Shown here piece after piece: positions 11,601-23,289 of a DNA stretch of 64,000 nt. The stretch spans positions 16,671,243-16,735,242 of the forward strand of contig JAJKFL010000013.1 of assembly GCA_021186555.1 (NCBI GenBank), read 5' to 3'. Position 1 is the stretch's first letter, and each line of letters begins with the position of its first letter. Source of the stretch: Reticulitermes speratus. Lineage: Eukaryota; Arthropoda; Insecta; Blattodea; Rhinotermitidae. The position numbers were made by a program, and so were the translations under genes. The notes beneath the pieces are model-generated. The model searched no databases. It saw only the letters and a list, made by a program, of their open reading frames with translations, and was not told where the DNA came from.

Positions 11601-14600
11601 TGACTTGGGAAGGCCTTGTTTATCTTTAACCACTGTTGATGCAGTCAGAGTAGAATATTGTCTGTGATGGTAATGACAAGAATGAAGTTACAGGCCACTG
11701 ATTGGTCACCCAGGATCTTGGTGCAGTGTGATATATTGGGATTTTTCTTATTACCATGTTAGTAATGGTTTTGGAGCATGCCCTCTCTTCTTTGTGATGT
11801 GTTTTAGGCACTTTCACTGAGCATGTAACTGTTCATGTACCTCCATATATTGCCAGATAAATGCATGAAGCTTTCATTTCATTTCCCCTTGTGCTTTTAT
11901 GGTGTGCTGAAGTAATGGGATAACTTAATCCTTGGTAGGTTTACCAAGCTTCGTCATCAACAAGGACGGCTCCAGGAGGTGTCAAGGAAACAAAGAAGAC
12001 AGTGTGTGACTCACGTTCTGGCATGAAGAAAATGGCTATTGGTCATCACATTGGTGAACGAGCACATGTACTGGAGCGTGAGCAAAACGTACATTCGGGA
12101 GAGCGTGAGGAACGTCAAGAATTCATCAATCTTGATGAGGGTTAGCTGAAAGTAGATATTATCTTCTCATTTTTATGGTCACTGGACAGTAGGAAGAAAC
12201 ACGGATTTACTATTTGGACTTTTTCATAGATGTGAGGTGTGACTATTAAATAATGAGACCATTGATTGCCAAAGTACATACATATTGGTTACCACTGAAG
12301 CATCCATCACTTGTATGCAAACCCATGCTCAGTTACACTGATGTAATGTCAAGTAGTAGTTTTATATAAGTGGGTTTTTTAACTTGCTGCTGATTTAAGA
12401 ACTGAACAACAAATGAACATCAAATTTCTTTTTAAACTGAAGAAAACTGCCACCCAAAACATTGTTTGTTATGTGAGGTGTAGGGAGAAGGCCGCAGAGC
12501 TACTTAAAATACTCTTAAAGAATAACTTCAGGGGATGCTTTGGGGTCAGGAAGGCTGATACGGAGCAGTGTGTAGCGTCAGTGGAAATTACTTTGAAGGG
12601 GACAACAGAGATGCAATAATTTCATTAATAAAGTACTTTTGTGAAACTAGTCTCATTATTTAATAGTCACATCTCATGTAATTGCAGAATGAGCAGAGAT
12701 TTAATTGGATTAAAAAAATCCTTTTTCAAGCCTTTGTGCTTCTGATGTTGAGTGTCATAGTAAGTTTACTTTCTGTATTGATAATATAGTTTTGGGTATG
12801 ATTAATTTGTGCATATTATTGTCTTTGTTACTTGGTCAGGCAAACACATAGCTTTGAATATATTTATTTGTTAAATAAAACAAGCATGTTAATGTACAAA
12901 GAATAGTTCTTTTAACACAAGAATTAAGAAATCCTTGCTGTCTGTTGACATTTTTTATTGTTTCAGAGGAGGCAGAAGACTTCAACAGAGAGTTTGAACA
13001 AAGAACAAGGCAATCTGTGGGTGCAGTTGGTTATACCTCTGCTAGTTCTTCAAGCCGACATGGTCGACGTCATCGTGAACCCCAACTGGCATTGCCGCCG
13101 TCATCCTCCAGGTAAGTGTAGAATTGTGTAGGGCCCAGTGTGCAGTAATAATGGTCTCCCTTACTTCCAAACAGGTAGGTGATGACAGCTGTTAGTTGTC
13201 AAAATGTCATTCCAGCATGTTGGTTTCACTTTAATTTCTTGCTGTTGTATTATTTAACTGCATGACATGTTGTACTGTTTTGTGTAAGCAATTATCACGG
13301 TACTTTTTCAATTTAGTTTTGGTAATTACTTTATGTGGGAATGTTGGACCTCTTTTGTTGTTAGTCTTATAGTAATACTAGAGCCAAGTATATTTCTGAC
13401 CTTTTTAACATTACTGGTGTTTGATATTTTTGATGCATAAACTGTCATATCTGTGATTAGAGGGACGGTCCAATGATAGAAAAAAGGTAGCTTAATATAG
13501 TGACTCACACTCTGAAAGTCAGTGGTCTGAGATCTTCATTTGGTTCTCCTGATGTTTATTCACTATTTCCTTCCATCTGTGGCAGTACCAACAGAACATT
13601 CCTCACAGTCAATGCAGGTACTTTATTAAATAATGATTAAGCAACAGTGTTTCATTACTGTGGGCTAGACAGTTTAGACTAAAACCTGTGAGGCTGTAAA
13701 AACATCAAATATCAGTTATGAACTGCAGTACAAATGTCTGAATTCATTGTAATTCATTTTACCTTTCTCATAATTACTAGTAGCCTTAAAAATAAAATTG
13801 TTAAGTTTTCAAGTCATAATACCTACATGTGCAGTTATTCTGTTGAGTACATACTGTGTTTAATATGATGTTTGTCACCCTTGTTATATGAACAGACTTC
13901 TTTTTTTTTTTTTTTTTTCTTGTGCATGGGGTGATGGTTTTTATTTTAAGGTTGTGTTGTTTTCATTAAGAGAATTATTTATTGGGTTACTGTCATCCTT
14001 GCAATTTAACTGTAATTACAATTTTGGTTGTCTTGCTGCATACTTTATTATTAAATTGCATGTGTTGATGGTGAGGAATATTTTATTGGTATTACGAGTG
14101 GTGGGATACAGCCCCACACAGCTCATTAATTTCACCACAGTTCTGTTTGAACTTTTATGTACAGAGGGAAGTGTGGTGTGAAATTTTGTTGTTTCTTTAG
14201 CAGGAAATCCTTTTAAGTAGGAAACATACTAAATGACAATATATTTGTTAATCATATGGGAAAATTTTGGAACCAAATTATTCAAACAGCTCAGGTGGTG
14301 GTTGTTGTGGTGTTGTCTTAAACGGGTGTCATTGTATTATGGTTTAATGTTATGATAGTACTGAATTATAAAATTGAAGTTGTAACATGTTTTCATGTGT
14401 GCAAGTTGCAGAGAAACATATACGTAGTATTTCTAATGCAAAATTATGCAAGTCTTTCCAGAACTGTCACTTGCCATATACTGTTTCGACACTGCACATT
14501 TTTGCTTCAGCCATTGCATTATGAATTGACTACTTGTCACTTAATAAAGAATTTTGTTAAGTATTGTTTAAAGAATGTATGAAGTAATTTGACCACATTA

Positions 14601-17600
14601 ATTTTTGCATGGTAAGTGGCTGTCATTTGATGAAACATTAAGAAATTGATTTTTTAAAATTGTGTAGCTACAAAAATTTTATATTGCAGTTGTGTTGACA
14701 TGGATTTCACCCCCTGCCCCACAGTGTAGTTCATTACGTAGTGAATATTAAGTTTCCTAATAGTTATTATAAACATACAACCAGGTTTATATTGGCATAC
14801 AGTTATAAACTTTTGAAGGAACTGATTTGTTTAGCAGCAACTGCAGGAAGTTTAGAGTTATAAAAGTAACAAAATCTCATGTGTCTGTTGCATAAAATAG
14901 TAGAAAAGTGGCTTGAAAAACCTCATGCCTCACAAATGCTCTTTTACAGTTCTCAGTAAGGAAGAAACATTTCACTGGAATTATTTCAATTTTGATGGTA
15001 TTGTGTTGAAACTTTCATTTCCGGTGTATTTTGGTTCTGCTGTTACAAATGGGAGTATAATAAAAGTGCAGTCAACATAGTGGATTCCAAATAAGGAAAT
15101 GGAGCAAAGGAATGGGTAATATATGTGCATAAACATTATTAACTTTGGCAAAAGTTGGCATACAGAATCTCAGTAGCTAAAGAATTGAACTATGAGAGCT
15201 TGTGATTTCCTTTTTATTTGGGATTTTGATTGGTTTCAGTATGATACTGAAGTAACTAATTACAGCTCACTGTTTATTAACGTGAAGTATGTTTATGTTC
15301 TTTTTATACCTGCATCATGATCGCATTCTTTGCATGATTTCTTGTAATTGAATGTTTTCACTTTCTTTCATTATCTGTTCAACTTTTTTCTAACCTGAAT
15401 TTCTTTCGTGGTCACTTGAGCAATTTGGTTTTGTTTTACATAGCTCCCGTCATAGATCACGAAGTTATTTACCATCATCATATGATCGCAGAAGCCATCG
15501 ATCCTCACCAGCACCTCTGAGGTAAGAATCACTGTGCCAGCCAAACTGACAAATGGTGGCATGATTTTAATGCCTTGATTTTTCAGTATAATATAACCCA
15601 TATAAAATGTGTCTTGTTTTCAAACACCCTGAATGATAGTTTCTAAACAGTACTCTTTGCACAATCATAAATTTAACTTCCACTTACTCTGACATGGTGT
15701 AATTATAAACTAATTCGTAACAATATGTAGAAGATAGGCTTTTGCTATGATGTTATGGTACTGTACCTGTAAGTATAAGTTTAGTTGAAAGGCACACGGG
15801 TAATTCATACTTTAACCACTGAATTAGTTATTGCTATCCGAAATGTGGCATTATGTGCTTAACCTTTCATTATTCTTCATGGCTCTTAAGTGTTACTATT
15901 CCTTGGATCCCAAGGACTGTGATCCATGGAGTTTGGAGTTTACTAGTTGAATTTTACTGTTTCCTGGGGACAGGGCGTATAAATTTTAAACCAGAAAAGT
16001 GGAGTATTTTACATAAACTGTCATAAGTCAGGGTAAATGATTTAGATTCCTTGTTGTTTTTATATATATTTTTCCTGTTGTGTTTAGAATACTATGCAGA
16101 ATTGTGCTAATGACCCGCCTTTGCTGCTGCAAAAATTAATACTGGTAAACTGAACTCCAAACGCTCTTCATATAGTAATAGTATTTTATGGGCATGTATT
16201 AACATTACTGTGCTGTAGTAGTTCATTATGGCATAATAACCCTTAAAAATGTTCAGTGCAGAGGCCAACATAATGCTTTTCAACAGTACTGTGATGTAAA
16301 GTGTTGTAATTTTAAAGTTCCACTAACCATACATGAATCAAAAGCGTTTTGTTTTCTTCATATACAGTTAAAAAGACACGGGATTTAATCCTTTCGAAGG
16401 CATTCATCTAAATTATGTATAAAATTTAATATATTGAGCAGAAGCATACATGCTATAAAGAAAAACACAGAAGCTTTAGTCGGCGCTAGTAAGGAGGTTG
16501 GTCTAGAAGTAAATGCTGAGAAAACTAAGTATGTACATGGTCATGTCTCACAATCAGAATGCAGGACAAAATCACAACATAAAGACAGATAATAAATCCT
16601 TTGAAAGGGTGGAACAGTTCAATATTTGGGAACAACTCTAACAAATCGAAATTCCATTCAGGAAGAAATTATGAGCAGATTGAAGTCAGGGAATGCTTGT
16701 TACCATTCGGTGCAGGATCTTCTGTCTTCCAATTTCCTATCCAAAAATACAAAGATTAAGATATACAGAACTATAATTTTGCCTGTTGTTTGGTATGGGT
16801 GTGAAACTTGGTCTCTTACAATGAGGGAGGAACATAGGCTGAGGGTGTTCGAGAATAGGGTGCTGAGGAGGATATTTGGGCCTAAGAGGAACAAGCTAAT
16901 GGGAGTGGAGAAGACTACATAATGAGGAACTTAATAATCTGTATTCATCACCAAATATTATTCAGGTGATCAAATCAAGAAGAATGAGTTGGGCGGGGCA
17001 TATAGCCTGTATGGGGGTGGGGAGAGGTGCATACAGGAATTTGGTGGGGAGACCTGAGGGAAGGAGACCACTTGGAAGGCCCAGGTGTAGATGGGAGGAT
17101 AATATTAAAATGGATCTTCAAGAAGTGGGATGTGGGGGCATGGACTGGATTGATATGGCTCAGGATAGGGACAGGTGGCAGGCTCTTGTGAGTGTGGTAA
17201 TGAACCTTCGGGTTCCATAAAATGCAGGGTATTTCTTGACTAGCTGAGGACCTGTTAGCTTCTGAAGAAGGACTCTGCTCTATGGAGTTAGTTACTTAAA
17301 GAAGTCCCTGCCCCACAGAGAACATACAACATATCCATTAAAATGTGTTCTAGAGTTTCCTCTTGTTGCTGACATAGTGTACATAGAGGGGAAGGACTGA
17401 GTCTGAATTTATACAGATAGAATTGGGTCACTATGTGACAAAGTCTTGCTCTTGCGCCAAATGTTTGCAATGCTGTAGGTATATTTTTGTACACTGATAT
17501 GTTTGGATGTTTTATATTTTGGTGATATGATTTTCCAACTGTTGAATTTGATATCTTATTTTTCCAGTCTTGTGTTATTTTTTGTTCATAGCTGAGGTGC

Positions 17601-20600
17601 TAGCTTTTAGAGACATTACTGTTTGTAGTGTTTGTTGAAGCATAGTGGCTGTCCTGGCTATCTTGTCTACTTTTTCATTGTTTTCAGTATTTATGTGGCT
17701 AGGAATCCACTCACATGTTATTATCTTTTGTTGTTCTGTAAGATTTTGCAGTAACTGAAATATTTCTATTGTTTTGAAGTAGTATTCTGTTGGTCTATAT
17801 TGTTGTAAAAGATGTAGTGCAGCCTGGGAATCGGTGAAGATACAGATTTCTTTTTCATTTGATGTTAAGCAGTATACTAGTGCAGCGTTGATTCCTAGAA
17901 GTTCTGAATCTACACTTGCTTTGGAATTGGCTGGAACTAAAAATGTTTCGTTAGTGCTAGGAATAAAGTATCCTGCACTTGACCTGTTGCAGGCAGAATT
18001 AACAGATCCACCTGTATAGACATGGAGGTTTGTGTTGTACTTCTCTTCAATGTGCTGAAGTGCTATAGCTCATAAAACATCTGGGTGTGTTGTTTGTTTC
18101 GTAATGCCTACAGGAAGTGCTGCTCTTATAGTTGGTGTTATCCGTTGCCATGGAGGTATTTCATTTACAGGAGCAATTGCTATTTAACTTAGATACTGGA
18201 AGGAGTGTTTATGTGCAAGTGATGATGGGATTAAGTGGCTTGAAGGGTGTTCAGGAAGTATGGTTTTATATTTTAAGCTTAGTTTTCCACTTCTTTTTTT
18301 AATGTATATATGTAAAGTTTCTATGTTCAGTTCCATTTCCATAGCGCATACAGGTGAGGTTTTTGGACAGCCCAGGCAAATTTGTAAAGCACAGTTCTGA
18401 AGTTTTTGTATTTCCTGTAGATGTGCTTGTGCCAAATCTCCCCAGACCTCACATGCATAAGTAATTTTTGGACTTATGTATCCCAAGTAGAGTTGTCTTA
18501 GTATTAGCATGTCTGCTCCCCATGTTCTGTTTGATAGAGCTTTTAACATATTTGTTCGCTTTTGTGTGCTGTCCATTATAGATTCTATGTGGTAATTCCA
18601 TAAGAGTTTTGGATGCAGTGTTACACCTAGTATTTTAGGGTGTTTGTTGTATTTAATTCTTGCACCTTCCAAGATGATATCAGGTTCCACATTTTTAAAG
18701 AGTGTCTAGTTGTAAAGATGCAGCACTGTTTTTCCCCGTGAGGTTTTTAAGCCCCATTTCTTTGTCCATGCAGCTATCTTATTTACTGCCTACTGTAAAT
18801 TGGCATTTGTTATCTGCACTTCTGAGTGAGCAGTCCAAACAGTAATATAATCTGCATATACACTAAGTTTGATGTTTTATACTTCTGGATATGCTGGTTG
18901 CTTCATAGTAGACCATGTATTTGACACATTGAACTCTCCATGTGATTTAATTAAATGTTGGGTGGCAAACCGAAGGGCTTTAATGCCTTCGTTATTCTTT
19001 GAGGGTGCAAATCCGTCATTTGGTACTTGCATTTCTCCTGTTCCATTACCACTATATTTTTGTACTTACAGGATGAGATAAATCTCTAAAGTTATTATAT
19101 TTCATAACACCATTTACGTGGTATAGCTGATCTTTAGGCACATGTACATTTTGCGTTTCCACAGAAAGTGTCTGTGGCATGTGGCTAAAACTCTGAATCA
19201 ATCAAAAATGTTTTCTAAGTGCATGTGCGGATTAACAACAGCTTACTGGGAAACATCACCATAGCCTGATTGTCTCATCTGTTCTTGTATTGATGGTTCT
19301 TTTCTTTGACCCATTCTTTATTAATCTGTTTTCGAAAGATGATTCTTATTTTGTTAATCCATCTTTCTTATCTAATCTAATGTGCTTGCTGGACAGATGT
19401 TGGGAATGTGTTTTGTATTTGTCACTTTTACAGGTACGGAAGGAAATATTGATAAAGGTTTGATAATGTGTTCAAGACTGGGAGGGCACATTTATGTAAG
19501 TAATCTGGTATTACTGTCAGCTGTGTCACTGAGCTTACTAATATAGTTATTCGCTGCTATGTAAGATCTCTGACTTTTCAGTGACCAGAATAGATTTTCA
19601 TGATAATTATTTTGATTTGTTAGTTCAGATAGAATTGTTCAGATCATTCCACTGTAGCAACATTGATGATATCACATGGCAAAATTCTTGCCAATTTTCA
19701 TGCATACACTACATAAAGAAAGAAAGAAATTTGGATTGGCAGTCTTTTTGTTAAATTTTATACCAGTGTTCATTCTCCTGCTCCTAAACTTGCTTATGTA
19801 AATAGCATCTTTAAAGCTTAATACGTAGGCTAGTCAAAAAAGAGTGAGAATGAATTTATTACTCACCAAATACTTTAGGCAGAGTCCAACTTGATATGGT
19901 CTTTTTCAAAGTAGTCCCCATCGAGCTGTATGCACTTGGTCCAACGTGTCTGCCAGTCCTGGAAGGCGTGCTGGAACCCATTTTTTGACATCGTCTTCAG
20001 AACCGCCTCCGCCCTCTTCAGAACGGCCGTTGAGGAGTCGAAACGCTGGCCCCGCAGCTCCGTTTTCAGGCGAGGAAACAGAAGAATGTCACACAGAGCA
20101 AGGTGCGGGCTGTACGGAGGATGCGGCACACATTCGATGTTTTTTTGGGCTAAATATTGGGCAACAACGTTCGAAACGTGAGGGCGTGCATTATCGTGGT
20201 GTAGGCGCCAACGAGATGGATGCAGCTCAGGGTGTTTTCGTCGGATGTGTTCAGCCAGGGTCTTCAAAACTGTCACGTAATACTGCCCAGTAACCGTTGT
20301 ATGCGGGGGCACTTCATGTTGGTAAACCTTTCCACGACAGTCGAAGAAGGAAATCACCATTACCTTTCCCTCCGACCGAACATCTTTGGCCTTCTTTGGC
20401 GTCGGAGAGAGGTGATTTCCAGACTGTGCTCGCCTGTTTGCTTTCGGGATCATAGTGGTGAAGCCAACTTTCATCACCAGTAATGATGGAATTCAGGTAG
20501 GCCTCGCCATGTTCCGCTACCAGACGTTGAAGCTCCCGACACACCTCTACTCGCACCAGAGGGCGGAGGCGGTTCTGAAGACGATGTCAAAAAATGGGTT

Positions 20601-23289
20601 CCAGGACTGGCAGACACGTTGGGCCAAGTGCATACAGCTCGATGGGGACTACTTTGAAAAAGACCATATCAAATTGGACTCTGCCTAACGTATTTGGTGA
20701 GTAATAAATTCATTCTCTTTTTTGACTAGCCCTCGTATGTCGTGTACATGCATGCATGCACAAGGTACCAGAATAGTTTCTTTTAATTAACATTAAGTAT
20801 GTCAATATTAAAGATATTTACAAAACAATTATTGTAGATCTTGATAACTCTGTGTCTTGTCTAGTTTGAGGATATTTGGCAGTAGGGTGAAAATATTTTG
20901 AATCAAGAGGGAGGAAATAGCAGGAGGCTACAGAAAACTGCATAATGAAGAGTTGTAATTGCTGCTCCTCATTGTGATATTAGGGTGGTAATGGAGGATG
21001 AGATAGGTGGGGCGAGTGTTAGGGGAGATAGGGAAATTAAATATCTTCAAAGTGTATCGTCACTGTGTTCACTTCACTGCACTGATGCACACATGTATTA
21101 TGCCAAGTCAAGAACTGTTATTCTAAGTGCTTAAGCCCTGGGGGTATGTTATTACCACCTGTTTCATAATGATTCCAATCTTAAAAATGCATTGAATTTC
21201 CTTTTGCTTAAATATAGAAAATGATTTTCTAGGGGCATTATTTTATGTGTATGCATGTATGCGAACGCAGGTTGTTTAAAGGTTAAGCTGTTGGAGGAAA
21301 AATTTCATGGGTGTTAAAACATTGTTGAAGGAGATGGTGTTAAAAATTAGGTTATGTAACTCATGTAATAGTTCATATATTGAATATACATTGATTATAG
21401 TTGAATAAGGTGGTGTTAATAAGTTGTTCTAGAGAACTGTTCTTGTTATCTGACAATACAAATTACCAGTAAATTGTAGGCAACTTAAACATGCTGATCA
21501 GTGGGTAGCTATTAATGGCCTTTGACATTTATATTGTGCAAATATAGTAAATCATTATATATCAGTTCAGTATTTCTGTCAGTCCTAAACAAGTTGTGTA
21601 TGTGTGAAACATGTTATTTTATGATTTTTTGTGGAGTTTCCAATAATGTTTGTTTGGATATTTTTGTTACATTGTAGTATTCAATGACACACTGCCATTG
21701 GATAGATAGCTTTGCCATAAGACTGTGTGTGTTCATATAGGTGAGTCTGAATTGGGGATTTGCAAATTGCACCTGAATTGTAATCTCAGCATCACAAAAC
21801 AATGTTTGTGTGCAAAATAAACTTAAGAAACTGTAGACAAGATTGAGTAACTTACTAAGTGTTGCTGTAAAACAGATTTGACTCCTGCTTCATATTTAGC
21901 ATGTTCTGGGTTCAGATCTCAGCCCAGAGACTAGCTACCATGAGCGATGCCCCCCCCCCCCCCCCCCCATGCTTTGTGTGTGTGTGTTTTACTTCAATAT
22001 CTCTAGGGTGATGCTAGGATACTAGTTTTACATTGGCCACTGCCACACCCTCATTGATATCTTTTCCACTTTTTCATGAATCTTGCTGAGCTGTTGAAAG
22101 CATTGTTAAAGCAACTGTAAATAAATAAGATTGGTAGCTTTCATGTAATGGTATTATAGACAACACATTTTGATGTGCATAACTAAAGCTTGTTCTTCCA
22201 GTCTTCTGTTCTTAATACCTGACCTCTTGAACAATTCTAAAGTTATGAAACTCCGAAACAGTAGTATCCTGTCAAAGCACCTCATGTTGTAAATATTTCA
22301 CATGGACTGATAACTTCGGAATGCTGCTGGAGAATTTGTGACTATTAATTCAGTTAAATTGATAAGATGGAAGAAGTTCCGCCAGAATTTACCACCTAGT
22401 CTACCAACTACAATGTCCAAACTGCCTGTGGGGGCTGATCCAACCTCCTGTCCAAGGGGTACTTTGGGCCTTTCTTCAGGAGGAGGCTAAAGCAGCTGGA
22501 GTGTGTATCTTGCCTCCATCTGGTATAGAGGTTACTTCCATTCTGTCAGTACACCATGGGCATGGGTACACACCTGATACAAGCACACGTTATGTTGTAA
22601 TTGCAGTATGTAGTTCTAGATTGTTCTCCCATTTCATTTTTAAGCCTCTTTAAATATGCCTAACCCATGTTACAATCTGACTGTACTTGGTGCTCATTAA
22701 AGTTTGTGTTGTTGAGGGAACAACATGCCCCTGTTATGTGTGAAAGTCTCAGTATTCTTGACAGTATATATTGTCTTTATATTCTTGTCCAGCATATGTT
22801 TATCTTTGTTGTTGTTCCGTCTTTACTGTGAAGTTTTCTGAGGGCATTTATAATGTTAGGTAAATTGAAGTTTGAAAAATAGTGTTGAACCCCTGCACAA
22901 ATCTAAAACACGTGGTTTTGATGAGAATGTGGAAATTTGGTGGACAGTGCTAAACCAAGGAGCACATTACAGAGTATGTCTAAAGAGTTGACATTTATTT
23001 TGATACAGTGTATGAGTAAACTCAAATATTTCTGATAGAAATCTTTTTGTTTTTAATTTACCCTATATTTTCTTAGTGGAAACCAAGCAACTGAACTGTT
23101 GATAAACTGTCTTTCAGTAATGACATAAGCTTGTGATTGATTGTTATGATGTGTTATAGTCCCAGTAGCAGCAGTGTTTCACCACCATATCAAGACCGAG
23201 CAAGGAAGCGTGATCATGAGCCTGATGTTGAAAGGAAGCACAAGGCCCTCAAACCATCATGGGATTCATCTCATGAGACCAGTATGTGA
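2670..23289 (+). CDS. Mlf: Myeloid leukemia factor (Mlf), seven coding exons
   Basis: Coding exons joined in frame: 2670-2722, 9800-9989, 11168-11251, 11939-12140, 12967-13111, 15444-15521 and 23160-23289 (TGA at 23287-23289). They sum to 882 bases, 293 residues, near the length of fly Mlf. All introns have GT-AG ends and phases agree. The first exon encodes [18 protein letters not shown], the typical insect Mlf start. Exon 2 is Met-rich ([16 protein letters not shown]). Exon 3 carries the MLF core ([20 protein letters not shown]), exon 4 continues [18 protein letters not shown] and ends in acidic, charged [20 protein letters not shown] into exon 5. The C-terminal exons are Ser/Arg/Pro-rich. 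MLF proteins shuttle between nucleus and cytoplasm and act in transcription control, blood-cell development and Hsp70-type protein quality control. Introns 1 (7 kb) and 6 (7.6 kb) are full of repeats; none interrupts an exon. Confidence 0.95.
3070..3200. repeat. Foldback (hairpin) repeat in Mlf intron 1
   Basis: The left arm (about 3070-3124, with TTCGAAGGATTTCAGTG and GTCTTCAGG) pairs with the right arm (about 3150-3200, with CCTGAAGATGAAACATCGC and AGTCCTTCGGAACG). The arms are imperfect inverted copies of about 50 bases around a short loop. It shares the TGAAGATG core with the other hairpins in this window but has different outer arms, so it may be a separate family. Confidence 0.6.
3726..3990 (-). 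mobile_element. tRNA-derived SINE, family B (copy 1)
   Basis: Read on the minus strand, it starts GGCTGGGATAGTGTAGTC with a degenerate A box, then a B box-like GGAATCGAATCCTGG, then GGCGAGATTTTCCGCACC and a non-tRNA body. It ends near a G-run of 11 bases at 3742-3752. The same order of blocks recurs at 50550-50835 and, without the head, at 48196-48356. It lies antisense in Mlf intron 1. I saw no convincing target-site duplication. Confidence 0.75.
4975..5465 (+). mobile_element. Fossil mariner element, N-terminal transposase remnant
   Basis: Begins with a mariner-like terminus (ATGAGGCATGTTCAGTAAGT). Broken reading frames across 5160-5430 still show parts of the mariner helix-turn-helix region: LLWVKHFSP, then [17 protein letters not shown], then DELILEN..VTIQEW. 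Stops and frameshifts separate the pieces and no catalytic domain follows. It is an old, dead, 3'-truncated copy inside Mlf intron 1. Confidence 0.6.
5910..6045 (-). mobile_element. 3' end of dispersed LINE family (minus copy)
   Basis: Contains the family's 3' block in reverse: CCATGGAGTAGAGTCCTTG, AGCTAGTTGAAAAATTCC, then GGACCCGAAGGTTCATTACC. The same block occurs at 17220-17298, 29731-29810 and elsewhere. Only the UTR end is left; no coding sequence remains. Confidence 0.65.
7039..7331. repeat. 101-bp tandem repeat, about 2.9 copies
   Basis: Units start at 7039, 7140 and 7241, a constant 101-base spacing. Each starts GATGTTTCA and carries GTCACTGGATGCAGTACTAA near its middle. The second and third units are most alike; the first differs after GATGTTTCA. 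It lies within Mlf intron 1. Confidence 0.9.
7598..7783. repeat. Foldback repeat, family X (copy 1)
   Basis: The left arm (from TTCAAGTTTTCTGGGATATG) is an imperfect reverse complement of the right arm ending at CAGCAGACTTGAA, about 42 bases each. Between them lies a TTCATTTTCAGAGTCTGAG segment. Related hairpins occur at 30624-30791, 37951-38115 and 55703-55800. Located in Mlf intron 1. Confidence 0.6.
9095..9336 (+). mobile_element. tRNA-derived SINE, family A (copy 1)
   Basis: Starts GCCGATCCCAGTGGCCGCGT with a tRNA-like A box (GTGGCCGCGTGGTCTAAGG) and a B box (GTGGGTTCAAATCC) about 50 bases on, then a non-tRNA body (GTGAGTGTTGTGTGTTGTGAG, AGGTAGAGGTGTCTGCG) and a short A tail. Two better preserved copies are at 44686-44946 and 55327-55590. 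This one has the most substitutions, so it is probably the oldest. It lies in Mlf intron 1. Confidence 0.85.
9361..9640 (-). mobile_element. Dispersed LINE family, degraded minus copy
   Basis: Read in reverse it keeps the 3' block (TTGAGAAGCTCC..., CATAGAACCCAAAGGTTCAT) and short coding relics such as DTGVKFGL, matching the YGCETWSL segment of better copies. Internal sequence between the tail and the coding relic is missing. Located in Mlf intron 1, about 160 bases before exon 2. Confidence 0.55.
12229..12678 (+). mobile_element. Internally deleted mariner (MITE-like) in Mlf intron 4
   Basis: Flanked by TA on both sides (12227-12228 and 12679-12680). Terminal inverted repeats share TGTGACTATTAAATAATGAG (right end read in reverse). 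Inside is an open frame of 68 codons at 12413-12619. Its first ~20 residues ([17 protein letters not shown]) resemble a mariner transposase N-terminus. The rest ([15 protein letters not shown]...QCVASVE) resembles the extreme C-terminus. The helix-turn-helix and the DD34D catalytic core are gone, so the copy is non-autonomous. Confidence 0.8.
13112..15443. other. Mlf intron 5, no other feature seen
   Basis: AT-rich intron sequence with an 18-base T run at 13901-13918. Open frames here (for example 13888-14181) are low-complexity hydrophobic translations of T-rich DNA. I see no repeat or exon in it. Confidence 0.6.
16465..17298 (+). mobile_element. 5'-truncated LINE (reverse transcriptase C-terminal part), dispersed family
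   Basis: The best copy of the window's commonest LINE. After a broken VNAEKTK block comes [16 protein letters not shown], then [21 protein letters not shown] and [20 protein letters not shown], the post-catalytic thumb region typical of non-LTR reverse transcriptases. After a stop and frame change comes [33 protein letters not shown] and [20 protein letters not shown], ending MNLRVP. The 3' UTR ends ATGGAGTTAGTTACTTAA at 17298. The catalytic domain (YADD) is missing. It sits in Mlf intron 6. Confidence 0.85.
17299..18870 (-). mobile_element. Truncated LINE with reverse transcriptase and RNase H domains (I/Jockey-like)
   Basis: Reads 5' to 3' on the minus strand. Near 18860 a degraded YAD(Y) catalytic motif is followed by [19 protein letters not shown]-like sequence. 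A 168-codon open frame (18690-18184) then gives [17 protein letters not shown] and [17 protein letters not shown]. About 18010-17700 encodes an RNase H domain: [13 protein letters not shown], then [14 protein letters not shown], then EWIPSH and VDKIA. The last part has a CTLC...LEHIL zinc-knuckle-like end. Stops and frameshifts break the frame, so it is dead. RNase H separates it from the neighbouring family at 16465-17298, whose 3' end touches it. Confidence 0.8.
19824..20735 (-). mobile_element. Rearranged mariner (DD34D) with inverted duplication of transposase 3' end
   Basis: TA dinucleotides flank both ends (19822-19823, 20736-20737). The minus strand encodes mariner transposase from [11 protein letters not shown] through [15 protein letters not shown] (first catalytic Asp), a frameshift near 20390-20410, then the central part and [11 protein letters not shown]...[11 protein letters not shown], with exactly 34 residues between the second and third catalytic Asp, ending LDSA at 19875. 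The right ~176 bases (20560-20735) are an inverted copy of the left ~190 bases (19824-20015), including the terminal repeat and the last ~38 codons, so the N-terminal third is missing and replaced. Located in Mlf intron 6. Confidence 0.9.
20875..21035 (+). mobile_element. Internal scrap of dispersed LINE family
   Basis: GGAGGCTACAGAAAACTGCATAATGAAGAG followed by a GAGATAGGTGGGGCGAGT block follows the order seen at 16910-17000 (GGAGAAGACTACATAATGAGG, then GAGTTGGGCGGGGCAT). No frame is kept. Low-certainty call. Confidence 0.35.
21036..23159. other. Rest of Mlf intron 6; possible degraded SINE and a C20 run
   Basis: Mostly unrecognised AT-rich intron. Around 21895-21935 a tRNA B box-like GTTCTGGGTTCAGATCTCAG precedes a run of 20 C (21949-21968), and an AAATAAATAAG tail follows near 22120, so an old SINE may lie at about 21865-22130. 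Nothing else could be supported before Mlf exon 7 at 23160. Confidence 0.3.

Noticed and set aside
20455-20688. Separate 77-codon plus-strand gene
   Set aside because: Its second half is the inverted duplicate of the mariner 3' coding end and its first half is antisense transposase; it is a product of the rearrangement.
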